From positions 1 through 32,238 of the IMG/VR virus record IMGVR_UViG_3300037606_000477: a DNA stretch of 32,238 nt; one strand, 5' to 3'. Both the position numbers and the translations under genes were made by a program. The notes below the pieces were generated by a model that had not been told where the DNA came from, searched no databases, and saw nothing but the letters and a program-made list of their open reading frames with translations. The stretch's first letter is position 1. Every line of letters starts with the position of its first letter. This DNA comes from a virus. Of the stretch, positions 23,138 to 28,913 are shown in pieces.

Positions 23138-23383
23138 ATGAGTGCACAAACATTTAAATTAACATTAGGCAGTGAATACTTTGTAAACACAAATCTAAAA
23201 GATCAAGTAAAGCAAAGATATTTAAAAGTAGTGTCAGAACTAAAACATATTTACTACAAATGGTACCACAAATTATTAAATAAATTAACTTTAGGTTGCA
23301 GTTTTAAGGAGGCTTGGGTACATACTGTGGAAAGTATACCTGTAAAAATAGAATGGGGTTTAGGAAGTTTTGGTAAAAGATAG
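23138..23383 (+). CDS. Hypothetical protein, 81 aa
   Basis: Basic, mostly helical (VKQRYLKVVSELKHIYYKWYHKLLNKLTLG) with a C-terminal strand-rich part (ESIPVKIEWGLGSFGKR). No signal peptide or Cys cluster. It precedes the NinG-like nuclease; a DNA-binding partner is possible. Family not recognised. Confidence 0.62.
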   Translation: MSAQTFKLTLGSEYFVNTNLKDQVKQRYLKVVSELKHIYYKWYHKLLNKLTLGCSFKEAWVHTVESIPVKIEWGLGSFGKR

Positions 23384-23393
23384 ATATAAAATA

Positions 23394-23831
23394 GTGAAGA
23401 AATATAAAAAATTAGATTATAACACAAAAGATTTAGAAAGTTTGAGTACTTCCGATTTAAAAAAAGTTTGTGATTATTCTTTAAGACACTACTTATTAGC
23501 TAACCAAGAGTCAACTTATTATTTTTGCCCACTAAAAGAAAAAAACTATTCTACTGATAAGATGCATGTAGCCCATTTTTATGATAGAGGTATAATGTCA
23601 ACTCGTTATGATTTAAATAATTGCCACTTAATTTCAAGTCAATCTAATACGTGGGATTCTCAAATTCCAAAAGAAGGTTACAAGTCTCTACACCATTATG
23701 AATATGAAATATGGTTACATCAAAAATTAGGTGAAAAAAAGTTTAAAGAATTGTTGTGTAACTCAAAAAAATTGATTACATTTGCAAAAGAAGATTATAT
23801 AAAGCTAATTAAAAAGTTTAGAGATGAGTAA
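23394..23831 (+). CDS. NinG-like HNH-type endonuclease, about 145 aa
   Basis: The core 'KMHVAHFYDRGIMSTRYDLNNCHLISSQSNTWDSQIPKE' follows the lambda NinG/Rap pattern: H-x-x-H-F followed by R-x-D-x-x-N-x-H-x-x-C/S-x-x-x-N. NinG cleaves recombination intermediates in lambda. Here only one Cys is upstream (FCPLKEK), and the usual second zinc Cys in x-x-C is replaced by Ser (ISSQ), so zinc binding may differ. The start is GTG at 23394 or TTG at 23370; there is no ATG. The neighbouring RecA-type gene fits a recombination module. Confidence 0.72.
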   Translation: MKKYKKLDYNTKDLESLSTSDLKKVCDYSLRHYLLANQESTYYFCPLKEKNYSTDKMHVAHFYDRGIMSTRYDLNNCHLISSQSNTWDSQIPKEGYKSLHHYEYEIWLHQKLGEKKFKELLCNSKKLITFAKEDYIKLIKKFRDE

Positions 23832-24240
23832 TGAATCACACCCTTTTCATAAATTAATGTCTTTTGTTGAAGAGTATAATGAAAATAGAGAAAGCTTCAA
23901 TATGGAAAAGCTACAGTTAATGAGAGAAGATATTGCAATTAATCTTCTTTTACTTTCTGACAGTGTTAGTCAAACTATTGCTAACGCAGAAAGTAAAGAC
24001 TATGATAGAAAACGATTTTATGCACAAAGAGAAGAACATTATAGAAATGAAATAGATGAAAGAACAGGTAAAAATCACAATGTAGCTGATTCAGAGAGAT
24101 TAGCGAGATTAGATGCTAAAGAGATTGATGAAGCTTGCGCTTTTGCATATAAACAAAAAGAGAGGGCGAGGTTAACAGTCATAGCTATTCAACAAATCTT
24201 GAACTCAATTAGCGGACGAATTTCTAATTACAGTAAATAA
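23824..24240 (+). CDS. Hypothetical protein of the recombination module, 138 aa
   Basis: Helical, highly charged and acidic (FNMEKLQLMREDIAINLLLLSDSVSQTIANAESKDYDRKR...) with a second helical part rich in Arg and Glu. It overlaps the NinG-like gene by 8 nt, and the next gene starts at its stop (TAATG). A near-consensus promoter lies inside the NinG gene (TTG 23754, TACATTTG at 23776-23783, 19-nt spacer). Possibly a recombination mediator or structural helix protein; not recognised. Confidence 0.65.
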   Translation: MSNESHPFHKLMSFVEEYNENRESFNMEKLQLMREDIAINLLLLSDSVSQTIANAESKDYDRKRFYAQREEHYRNEIDERTGKNHNVADSERLARLDAKEIDEACAFAYKQKERARLTVIAIQQILNSISGRISNYSK

Positions 24241-24560
24241 TGTATCATCAACAAAAAAATCACTCCCAATTTAAAGAGGAGTTTTTTAATAAAAGCACAA
24301 AATTTTCCGAAAAAACCCTACGATTTATAACAGAATACGAAAATGTCAAAAAGCACTTATTGGTAGAATTTGAGGACTACGTATATAAAATAACCCCTAA
24401 TAATTTATTTAAAGGTAAGGATCTGAATATAATGTATTTGTTAAATAAAGAAAAGTATATAGAAAAAGAACTTCTAAAGTTAGGTATAAACTTAAAAATC
24501 GTAGAAGCGATAATATTTAAGAAAATAATAGATATAAATAATGGCGAAGAAATTAATTAA
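24240..24560 (+). CDS. Hypothetical protein, 106 aa
   Basis: Lys-rich helical protein (FKEEFFNKSTKFSEKTLRFITEYENVKKHLLVEFEDYVYKI) with a basic, Ile-rich C-terminus (KIVEAIIFKKIIDINN). Starts in a TAATG overlap and itself overlaps the RecA gene start by 20 nt, so translation is coupled. No known motif. Confidence 0.65.
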   Translation: MYHQQKNHSQFKEEFFNKSTKFSEKTLRFITEYENVKKHLLVEFEDYVYKITPNNLFKGKDLNIMYLLNKEKYIEKELLKLGINLKIVEAIIFKKIIDINNGEEIN

Positions 24561-25542
24561 AGACGGAGAAGAAGAATTAACAGCAATTGAAAAAATGTAT
24601 TTAAAGTATAATAAGACTGAAAATATATTTAACCCACCAACAGTAGATTTAGGGGATATTGATGTTTCAGTAGAACGATTAAAAAATCCCTTTCTATCAT
24701 TTGATAGGTATTTAGGTGGAGGCCCCGCTTACGGAAAAATTACAACTTACTCGGCTTTTGCCTCTTGTGGTAAAACTTCTTTGGCCTTAGCTTTTGCGGG
24801 AGTAAATAAAGATAAAGTTATTGGTTTTTGTGATAATGAGTTTAATTGGAGCGATTCTTCTTACATATGGATTGACAAGTACTTTGGTATAGAAAAGGAA
24901 AGAATACATGTACTACAACCAACATATCTTGAGGAAGGTGCAGAAATGGTTGAAGATTTATGTAATGTAGCAGATATTGTTATTTTTGATGGGTTTGATT
25001 CACTTGCCCCTAAAGCAGAATATCAAGCAACAATGGAAGAAATGCAAATGGGGCTTCAAGCTCGAGCATATAAAAAATTCTTCAGAAAAACAATGGGTAA
25101 AATATATAAAAGCAAAGCATCACTTGTAGTCACAAATCATTTATATGAAAATATTGGAAATGTATTTGAGCCTTTTAAAGAACCAGGTGGTAGAGCGATA
25201 CATGATTTTGCAAGTCAGAAATTATACCTTACTAGAAGTAACACAAAAGACAAAGAAAAACAAACTGTAGGACAAGATGTAAACGTAACAGTTAATAAGG
25301 ATAAATTATCAGGGCATAGAGGAGCAAAGTTTTCACTACCTTATAATAATAGAACAGGCTTTGATATAGAAATGGATATTTTAAATAATGCATTAGATTT
25401 AAAAATAGTCCAACAGACAGGGGCTTGGTATGCTTATGATGGCACAAAAATTGGTCAAGGTAAGGATAATGCAAGAGACACATTGAAAGATAATCCTGAA
25501 TTAATGTTAGAAATAGCTAACCTCTGTAGAGAAAAATTTTAA
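24541..25542 (+). CDS. RecA/UvsX-type recombinase, 333 aa
   Basis: Strand-exchange ATPase. The P-loop is A71-F-A-S-C-G-K-T78, of the [AG]xxxxGK[ST] type but with Ala in place of the common Gly-Pro-Glu-Ser start. The following 'GFCDNEFNW' (near 95) provides the catalytic Glu. Walker B is 'DIVIFDGFDSLAPK'. The L2-like loop is 'PFKEPGGRAIHDFASQKLYL'. The C-terminus 'GAWYAYDGTKIGQGKDNARDTL' is a close RecA match. Length is similar to bacterial RecA (352 aa in E. coli). It works with the SSB at 30140 and probably the nearby NinG-like gene in recombination-dependent replication. Identity is clear; host versus phage ancestry would need a tree. Confidence 0.93.
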   Translation: MAKKLIKDGEEELTAIEKMYLKYNKTENIFNPPTVDLGDIDVSVERLKNPFLSFDRYLGGGPAYGKITTYSAFASCGKTSLALAFAGVNKDKVIGFCDNEFNWSDSSYIWIDKYFGIEKERIHVLQPTYLEEGAEMVEDLCNVADIVIFDGFDSLAPKAEYQATMEEMQMGLQARAYKKFFRKTMGKIYKSKASLVVTNHLYENIGNVFEPFKEPGGRAIHDFASQKLYLTRSNTKDKEKQTVGQDVNVTVNKDKLSGHRGAKFSLPYNNRTGFDIEMDILNNALDLKIVQQTGAWYAYDGTKIGQGKDNARDTLKDNPELMLEIANLCREKF

Positions 25543-25570
25543 TATAGAAGCGTAACAAAAAAGCAAAAAA

Positions 25571-25653
25571 AGGTTCGTAGTAGCTTCCCACCAAACCAAG
25601 AACCTCGAAAAACTCACTAGAAATAAGGAGAGTTGTTAGGGTGGGAATTTTTT
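25571..25653 (+). ncRNA. Compact pseudoknotted RNA ending in a terminator
   Basis: TTCCCACC (25585-25592) pairs with GGTGGGAA (25640-25647) and a T6 run follows (25648-25653), a good intrinsic terminator. AGGTTC (25571-25576), which lies before it, pairs with GAACCT (25600-25605) inside its loop, giving a pseudoknot. A third stem, AACTC (25611-25615) with GAGTT (25630-25634), is nested inside. It lies between recA and the 59-aa gene, so it may terminate the recA transcript, regulate the next gene or be a small RNA. Confidence 0.6.
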
Positions 25654-25675
25654 AAATAAATAAAACAAAAAAATT

Positions 25676-25855
25676 ATGAAAAAATTACTATTATTCCTCT
25701 TAGAGGTAACAGGAGAAATTTCAGTCCAAAAAACTGGAGAAAAGGCTTTAAAAAGTGGTTTGTATAGAAGTGGTAAGCAAGTAATTCCATTAGCTAAGTC
25801 AGAACGGTTTCCACCTAGTGAGGATAATGTTTGGAATTTAGTTGTTTCTGTTTAA
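25676..25855 (+). CDS. Small hypothetical protein, 59 aa
   Basis: ATG at 25676, TAA at 25853. Begins MKKLLLFLLEVTGEISVQKT, ending in SERFPPSEDNVWNLVVSV. The C-terminal stretch 'YRSGKQVIPLAKSERFPPS' resembles a Y-x-S-G-x-x-I-P-L-x-K-x-E-x-F-P-P motif I recall in small Bacteroidetes-phage proteins. The N-terminus is hydrophobic but too short for a clear membrane anchor. It lies just after the pseudoknotted RNA and before a TTTTCGGCGAAA copy. Function unknown. Confidence 0.62.
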   Translation: MKKLLLFLLEVTGEISVQKTGEKALKSGLYRSGKQVIPLAKSERFPPSEDNVWNLVVSV

Positions 25856-25860
25856 TCCTT

Positions 25861-25872
25861 TTTTCGGCGAAA
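25861..25872. repeat. Intergenic copy of TTTTCGGCGAAA
   Basis: The only copy of this 12-mer outside genes, in the 34-bp gap before the membrane-protein gene at 25890. With flanks it becomes TTTTTCGGCGAAAAA, a 6-bp stem with a 3-nt loop. Confidence 0.62.
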
Positions 25873-25889
25873 AATAAAAAAACAACAAA

Positions 25890-26273
25890 ATGACAAACGT
25901 AATTTATATTTACTTTATAATTAATGCTTTTATAGCAGGATACACCTATAAAGATACCTATAGTTGGGAAACTAAGTTAACTTCTATTTCATACACTTTT
26001 TTTGCTTTGCTAGTAGGAATACCATTTTATATAATATTATTTATTATTAATGCCTCTGCTCCGATATTAGGATGGACTCATATAGAGATCAAATTTCAAT
26101 ACAGATTTCATTTTACGAAATATTGGGATAAAATACTTTTAGACGATAATTATTCTCCGATATACAAAACATTAGAAGATAAATTAGAAAGGGCTGAGAA
26201 ACTTACGAGAGGTAGTTCAAAACAAGTGAGAAGGCACAATAAAAAAGTAAAAAATAGATATGAAAAACTTTAA
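25890..26273 (+). CDS. Membrane protein, 127 aa
   Basis: Two hydrophobic segments are visible, about residues 4-20 (VIYIYFIINAFIAGYTY) and 33-57 (YTFFALLVGIPFYIILFIIN), followed by a basic, charged tail (TRGSSKQVRRHNKKVKNRYEKL) probably on the cytoplasmic side. It overlaps the next small gene by 14 nt. It may alter the host membrane or anchor replication; not a lysis gene by position. No family recognised. Confidence 0.7.
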   Translation: MTNVIYIYFIINAFIAGYTYKDTYSWETKLTSISYTFFALLVGIPFYIILFIINASAPILGWTHIEIKFQYRFHFTKYWDKILLDDNYSPIYKTLEDKLERAEKLTRGSSKQVRRHNKKVKNRYEKL

Positions 26274-26418
26274 ATGGTGCAGAAAATGGTTAGGGGGTAA
26301 TTGGTACAAACATGAAAACACATTTCAGTTGCAGTGTTTATATTTTGATTATTTTTGGGTAAGATATGGAGAGATTAATAGATACACAAAGGTGGTAGAA
26401 GTAGAAAGATGGCAGTAA
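26260..26418 (+). CDS. Small aromatic-rich protein, 52 aa
   Basis: ATG at 26260 inside the preceding gene, TAA at 26416 overlapping the next ATG (ATGGCAGTAA). Begins MKNFKWCRKWLGGNWYKHEN, with five Trp and many Tyr/Phe residues. Chained overlaps on both sides support translation. Possibly an interacting or beta-rich mini-protein; unknown. Confidence 0.6.
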   Translation: MKNFKWCRKWLGGNWYKHENTFQLQCLYFDYFWVRYGEINRYTKVVEVERWQ

Positions 26419-26837
26419 AAAAGAAAGAAACCGTAGAATGGACTTATAATAATATTATAGTAGATAACATTTTAAAAACACCTGAAGGTTCCCTAGCATT
26501 CATTTACAAGATATCTTTACTTGATGGCACAGGTCGTTATTATTATGGCCGTAAAACTATGTGGAAGCCACGCTATACGAGCGGTAAAAATAAAGGAATA
26601 AGTAAGGGGTTGTATGTTTGGCGAACTTACTGTGGTTCATCAAAGGAACTTACGGAATTAATCAAGGGTAATACACCTTACAAAAAAGAAATACTCAAAT
26701 TCTGTTTCTCAAAAGCAGAAACAAGTTATGAAGAAACTAAACAAATACTTTGTGGGGGAGGTTTGACAGACCCTCTATGTTTGAATTTTTGGATAAAAAG
26801 TTTGATTTACTCTAAACATTTAGAACCAAATAGTTAA
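26409..26837 (+). CDS. Probable GIY-YIG-like nuclease, 142 aa
   Basis: The layout fits GIY-YIG domains: 'AFIYKISLLDGTGRYYYGRKTMW' has Y-x-x-x...Y-Y-Y-G-R-K in place of GIY...YIG, then 'YCGSSKELTELI' and 'KKEILKFCFSKAETSYEETKQIL' with a conserved Glu position. A basic loop (KPRYTSGKNKGISKG) is inserted between them. The C-terminus has a Cys (ILCGGGLTDPLCLN). It could be a repair, restriction or DNA-processing nuclease of the early module, or a small homing remnant. The assignment is pattern-based. Confidence 0.6.
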   Translation: MAVKKKETVEWTYNNIIVDNILKTPEGSLAFIYKISLLDGTGRYYYGRKTMWKPRYTSGKNKGISKGLYVWRTYCGSSKELTELIKGNTPYKKEILKFCFSKAETSYEETKQILCGGGLTDPLCLNFWIKSLIYSKHLEPNS

Positions 26838-26862
26838 ATTTCCGCAAAAAAAATAAATAAAA

Positions 26863-27036
26863 ATGACAGAAGAACAGTATTTAATAATGGTAGGAATAAG
26901 AAGTATTGAGTATTCATATACAGATGAAGAGTTATTCAATAACTTGGAATACTTTAAAAAGTGTCACAGACGAGGATTAAGTGCATATAAAGCATTACTT
27001 TTTCTGTTTGATGAGTGGAGTTTTCCATCGGATTAA
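26863..27036 (+). CDS. Small hypothetical protein, 57 aa
   Basis: ATG at 26863, TAA at 27034. Begins MTEEQYLIMVGIRSIEYSYT and ends LFLFDEWSFPSD. Acidic helical protein. It is flanked by similar spacers AATTTCCG(C)AAAAA (about 26839 and 27035). Function unknown. Confidence 0.58.
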   Translation: MTEEQYLIMVGIRSIEYSYTDEELFNNLEYFKKCHRRGLSAYKALLFLFDEWSFPSD

Positions 27037-27062
27037 ATTTCCGAAAAAAGTAAGCTAAACAA

Positions 27063-27093
27063 TTGCACAGCTAAAAAACATTACTTATATTTA
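27063..27093 (+). promoter_or_regulatory. Promoter for the PhoH-like gene
   Basis: TTG (27063-27065), 20 nt, TATATTTA (27086-27093), about 22 nt before the ATG at 27115. Shares TTGCACAG with the promoter at 22029. Confidence 0.75.
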
Positions 27094-27114
27094 CTGAAAT
27101 AAATAAACATAATT

Positions 27115-27762
27115 ATGAAAGAACCGAACAGAGTTAGAAAATCAGAGATTAAGTATAATTTACAATTAAACGAAGAGCAAAAAGAAGCTAAAAGACTAAT
27201 TTTAGATAACCAGATTGTAATAATTACTGGGCGTGCGGGATCGGGGAAAAGTTTGGTGGGAGCTATCACAGCTTTAGATTTTTTAAGTACAAAACAATGT
27301 GATAAAATTTTAGTTACGAGAATTGCAATAGAAGTAGGAAAATCATTGGGTTATCTTCCTGGAAATTTAGATGACAAATTTAATGTGTATATCGAAGCAC
27401 TACTAGAAAATTTATACAAGTGTGCAGATAAGTCTAAAATAGACGAGTTTGTGAAAGATGGTAAGATACAAGGATTACCTGTCCAATATATTAGAGGTAA
27501 GACAATTGATGATGTTTTATTAGTTGAAGAGGCTCAAAACTTAACAGCAAAAGAGATGGAAGCAATTTTATGTAGATTAGGTAAAACAGGTAAGATAGTA
27601 ATTAATGGAGATCAAGCTCAGCGTGATATAACAGAAACTTACACAGGATTAGATTTTGCAATTGAGTTATCTAAAAATATTAAAGGTATAAATCATATCA
27701 AACTTAAAGAAAACCATAGGAGTGGATTAGTTGGAGAAATTTTAGATTATATTTATAAATAA
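27115..27762 (+). CDS. phoH: PhoH-like ATPase, 215 aa
   Basis: P-loop G39-R-A-G-S-G-K-S46, Walker B region 'VLLVEEAQN' (134-142), 'VINGDQAQRDI' and the C-terminal 'ENHRSGLVGEILDYI' (199-213) give the PhoH/SF1-helicase-like fold. PhoH-like genes are common in phages and may act in RNA processing or phosphate stress; the phage role is unclear. The single-domain form is shorter than the host version (~300 aa). It is transcribed from its own promoter, and its stop directly precedes the promoter of the non-coding RNA locus. Confidence 0.88.
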   Translation: MKEPNRVRKSEIKYNLQLNEEQKEAKRLILDNQIVIITGRAGSGKSLVGAITALDFLSTKQCDKILVTRIAIEVGKSLGYLPGNLDDKFNVYIEALLENLYKCADKSKIDEFVKDGKIQGLPVQYIRGKTIDDVLLVEEAQNLTAKEMEAILCRLGKTGKIVINGDQAQRDITETYTGLDFAIELSKNIKGINHIKLKENHRSGLVGEILDYIYK

Positions 27763-27764
27763 AT

Positions 27765-27795
27765 TTGTAAGTTAAAAAGTAAAGTTGTATATTTG
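27765..27795 (+). promoter_or_regulatory. Promoter of the 1.1-kb non-coding RNA locus
   Basis: TTG (27765-27767), 20 nt, TATATTTG (27788-27795). No protein gene follows for over 1.1 kb, so this promoter should make RNA that is not translated in its first part. It starts 3 nt after the phoH stop. Confidence 0.78.
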
Positions 27796-27799
27796 TAGA

Positions 27800-28011
27800 A
27801 GATAAAAACAAGCTGAAATACAAGACGTAGCATTAGATGTAGAATTGACTTTGAAACAAAAGGTTGTCTAATGTTATAACTCTTAAACCAATAAAGAGTG
27901 TGTTCTTGTGATAGGAAGTAGTAAGTAAGTGCTCCATTGATATCAGGGTTGAGGAGCTCCTGAATTATTTTCAACGGTTGGAATGTTGACTTGTTTTTTA
28001 TCTTTTTTTTT
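27800..28011 (+). ncRNA. Structured RNA, first segment of the non-coding locus
   Basis: Begins where the promoter predicts and ends in a T-rich terminator: TCAAC (27971-27975) with GTTGA (27985-27989), then TTGTTTTTT and T9 (to 28011). Other stems are CATTAGA (27831-27837) with TCTAATG (27867-27873), ACTCTT (27879-27884) with AAGAGT (27894-27899), and a small pseudoknot of GCTCC (27931-27935) with GGAGC (27953-27957) and TCAGG (27943-27947) with CCTGA (27959-27963). No ORF was found. It may be a ~210-nt sRNA or the 5' domain of a longer RNA. Confidence 0.6.
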
Positions 28012-28081
28012 GCGGAAAATTAAAATAAGTAAATACGAACCTTCTTTGGTGGAAGACAGACACATAATATGAATTTATTAT

Positions 28082-28215
28082 TCTCGGTAGAGAGTTCAAG
28101 ATGAAATTGCTTGTAAGAAGTTTTACTTAAATATCGGTTACATCTCCTCGAATAGTATTCTTGGACTGACCCACGTTGCTTGTTTAACCGAGAGTGTCAA
28201 GTGGGTTTATTTTTT
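28082..28215 (+). ncRNA. Pseudoknotted terminator RNA, second segment
   Basis: GACCCAC (28168-28174) pairs with GTGGGTT (28201-28207, one G-U), followed by TTTATTTTTT, a good terminator. Its 26-nt loop holds ACCGAGA (28187-28193), the exact complement of TCTCGGT (28082-28088) 80 nt upstream. An AT-rich hairpin ATAATA/TATTAT (about 28066-28080) precedes it. No ORF and no consensus promoter directly in front, so it likely belongs to the RNA started at 27800. Confidence 0.6.
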
Positions 28216-28314
28216 GGAGTAAAAGGGTTGTGTGATGATTTTAGGTAGGCTAGGACAAACTAGATGGCTAATGATATGTAGCTTAACACTGGGGGTTCGA
28301 TTCCACCTGCTCCA
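28215..28314 (+). tRNA. tRNA-like module with enlarged interior
   Basis: TGGAGTA (28215-28221) pairs with TGCTCCA (28308-28314) as a 7-bp acceptor-type stem. A T-arm GGGGG-TTCGATT-CCACC (28291-28307, one mismatch) abuts the acceptor 3' strand exactly as in tRNA. The interior (~69 nt) is too long for D plus anticodon arms and shows other hairpins (CTAG at 28250 with 28260; GGCTA 28266-28270 with TAGCT 28279-28283). No anticodon can be named. It could be a tRNA with an insertion or a tRNA-like end of a larger RNA. Confidence 0.45.
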
Positions 28315-28322
28315 CAAAACAG

Positions 28323-28363
28323 ACCACAAGAGGAGTGACAAACAGTAAGGGTTTGTAAGTGGT
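28323..28363 (+). ncRNA. Two-tier hairpin between tRNA-like modules
   Basis: ACCAC (28323-28327) with GTGGT (28359-28363) encloses ACAAAC (28338-28343) with GTTTGT (28351-28356). It sits between the modules at 28215 and 28370 and is part of the same RNA locus. Confidence 0.5.
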
Positions 28364-28369
28364 AAAGTT

Positions 28370-28440
28370 TAGTCAATAGCTCAATTGGATAGAGTGGGGG
28401 ATAAAACTCAGGGATATTGGTTCGAGCCCAATTTGACTAC
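28370..28440 (+). tRNA. tRNA-like gene with abnormal anticodon arm
   Basis: Acceptor TAGTCAA (28370-28376) with TTGACTA (28433-28439), D-arm GCTC-AATTGGATA-GAGT, and a perfect T-arm ATTGG-TTCGAGC-CCAAT. Between D-arm and T-arm only 20 nt remain (28396-28415) instead of the usual 22-23, and no regular 5-bp anticodon stem with a U33 loop forms. It is tRNA by three arms but no amino acid can be assigned; it may be decayed or work as a tRNA mimic. Confidence 0.55.
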
Positions 28441-28544
28441 CTATTCCAATCCTAAGGAAACAAATAAAAGGAGAGATTAAAGTTGTTCTCACAAGACAAC
28501 CGTTGGCAGAAAGACGTGAAAGATTCTGTGACTAATAGGAATAG
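28441..28544 (+). ncRNA. Closed structured domain in the RNA locus
   Basis: CTATTCC (28441-28447) pairs with GGAATAG (28538-28544), directly next to the preceding tRNA-like module. Inside are GTTGT (28482-28486) with ACAAC (28496-28500) and CAGAA (28507-28511) with TTCTG (28524-28528). No T-loop and no ORF. Confidence 0.5.
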
Positions 28545-28555
28545 ACTATTCTTAA

Positions 28556-28761
28556 TTCGTGATGGTGTAATTGGAAGGCACGCCTAAAGTTAAGTCGGTA
28601 GGTGGTAAGGGCAATAAGAGGAGTGTAATGATAAGTGGGAGTAATTAACCACTGAACTGCCAAAGTTAACTATTATTACAAATTAAAATGACCTAAAAGT
28701 AGAAGCAAGAAGTACGTATTACTTGTGAAAGCTCCGTGTAGGTTCGAGTCCTACTCACGAA
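28556..28761 (+). tRNA. tRNA scaffold interrupted by ~130 nt of structured RNA
   Basis: Acceptor TTCGTGA (28556-28562) with TCACGAA (28755-28761), D-arm GTGT-AATTGGAAG-GCAC (28565-28581, with A14 and GG in the loop) and a perfect T-arm GTAGG-TTCGAGT-CCTAC (28738-28754) are all tRNA-like. The anticodon region is replaced by ~150 nt. That insert folds on its own: TGTAATGATA (28624-28633) with TATTATTACA (28671-28680, one G-U) stacks on AGTGG (28634-28638) with CCACT (28649-28653), and AAGTA (28710-28714) pairs with TACTT (28720-28724). The exon boundaries and anticodon could not be fixed. It is too small for a usual group I intron. Confidence 0.5.
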
Positions 28762-28762
28762 A

Positions 28763-28850
28763 CACTAGTTGCTTAATTTGAACATAAAAAGTAACAGGCA
28801 TTGTAGAGTTCAATCTAGTGAATGTTAAGTCTTAATCACGCAGAATTAAG
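28763..28850 (+). ncRNA. Last structured segment of the RNA locus
   Basis: CACTAG (28763-28768) pairs with CTAGTG (28815-28820) around a 46-nt interior, and CTTAAT (28831-28836) pairs with ATTAAG (28845-28850). There is a GTTCAATC T-loop-like string near 28808 but no proper T-stem. No ORF. Confidence 0.45.
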
Positions 28851-28890
28851 GAGAGTACTTAAGGTAGGCATGTGCCAAACTCTCATTTTT
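28851..28890 (+). terminator. Terminator of the non-coding locus
   Basis: GAGAGT (28851-28856) pairs with ACTCTC (28879-28884), with an inner GGCA/TGCC stem (28867-28876), followed by ATTTTT. It separates the RNA locus from the genes that begin at 28914. Confidence 0.6.
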
Positions 28891-28913
28891 AAAAAACATA
28901 TACATTTACAATT

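Noticed and set aside
27753-27974. Leftward 73-aa ORF in the non-coding RNA locus
   Set aside because: Opposite to the promoter there, hydrophobic shadow composition, and it crosses stems and the promoter box.
28040-28112. tRNA-Leu-like gene (TGGTGGAA...AGACAC, CTTCTT/AAGAAG ends)
   Set aside because: The D-arm resemblance is partial, the anticodon loop would have 6 or 8 nt, and no T-arm forms; the same bases fit better in the pseudoknotted RNA.
28556-28761. Group I intron inside a tRNA
   Set aside because: The insert is only ~130-150 nt and I could not find the P3-P7 core or a guide pairing with the exon; left as an unclassified insertion.
27765-28890. tmRNA
   Set aside because: No tag-reading frame ending in the expected hydrophobic residues and no canonical tmRNA 5' end was seen; the T-arm modules are three, not one.
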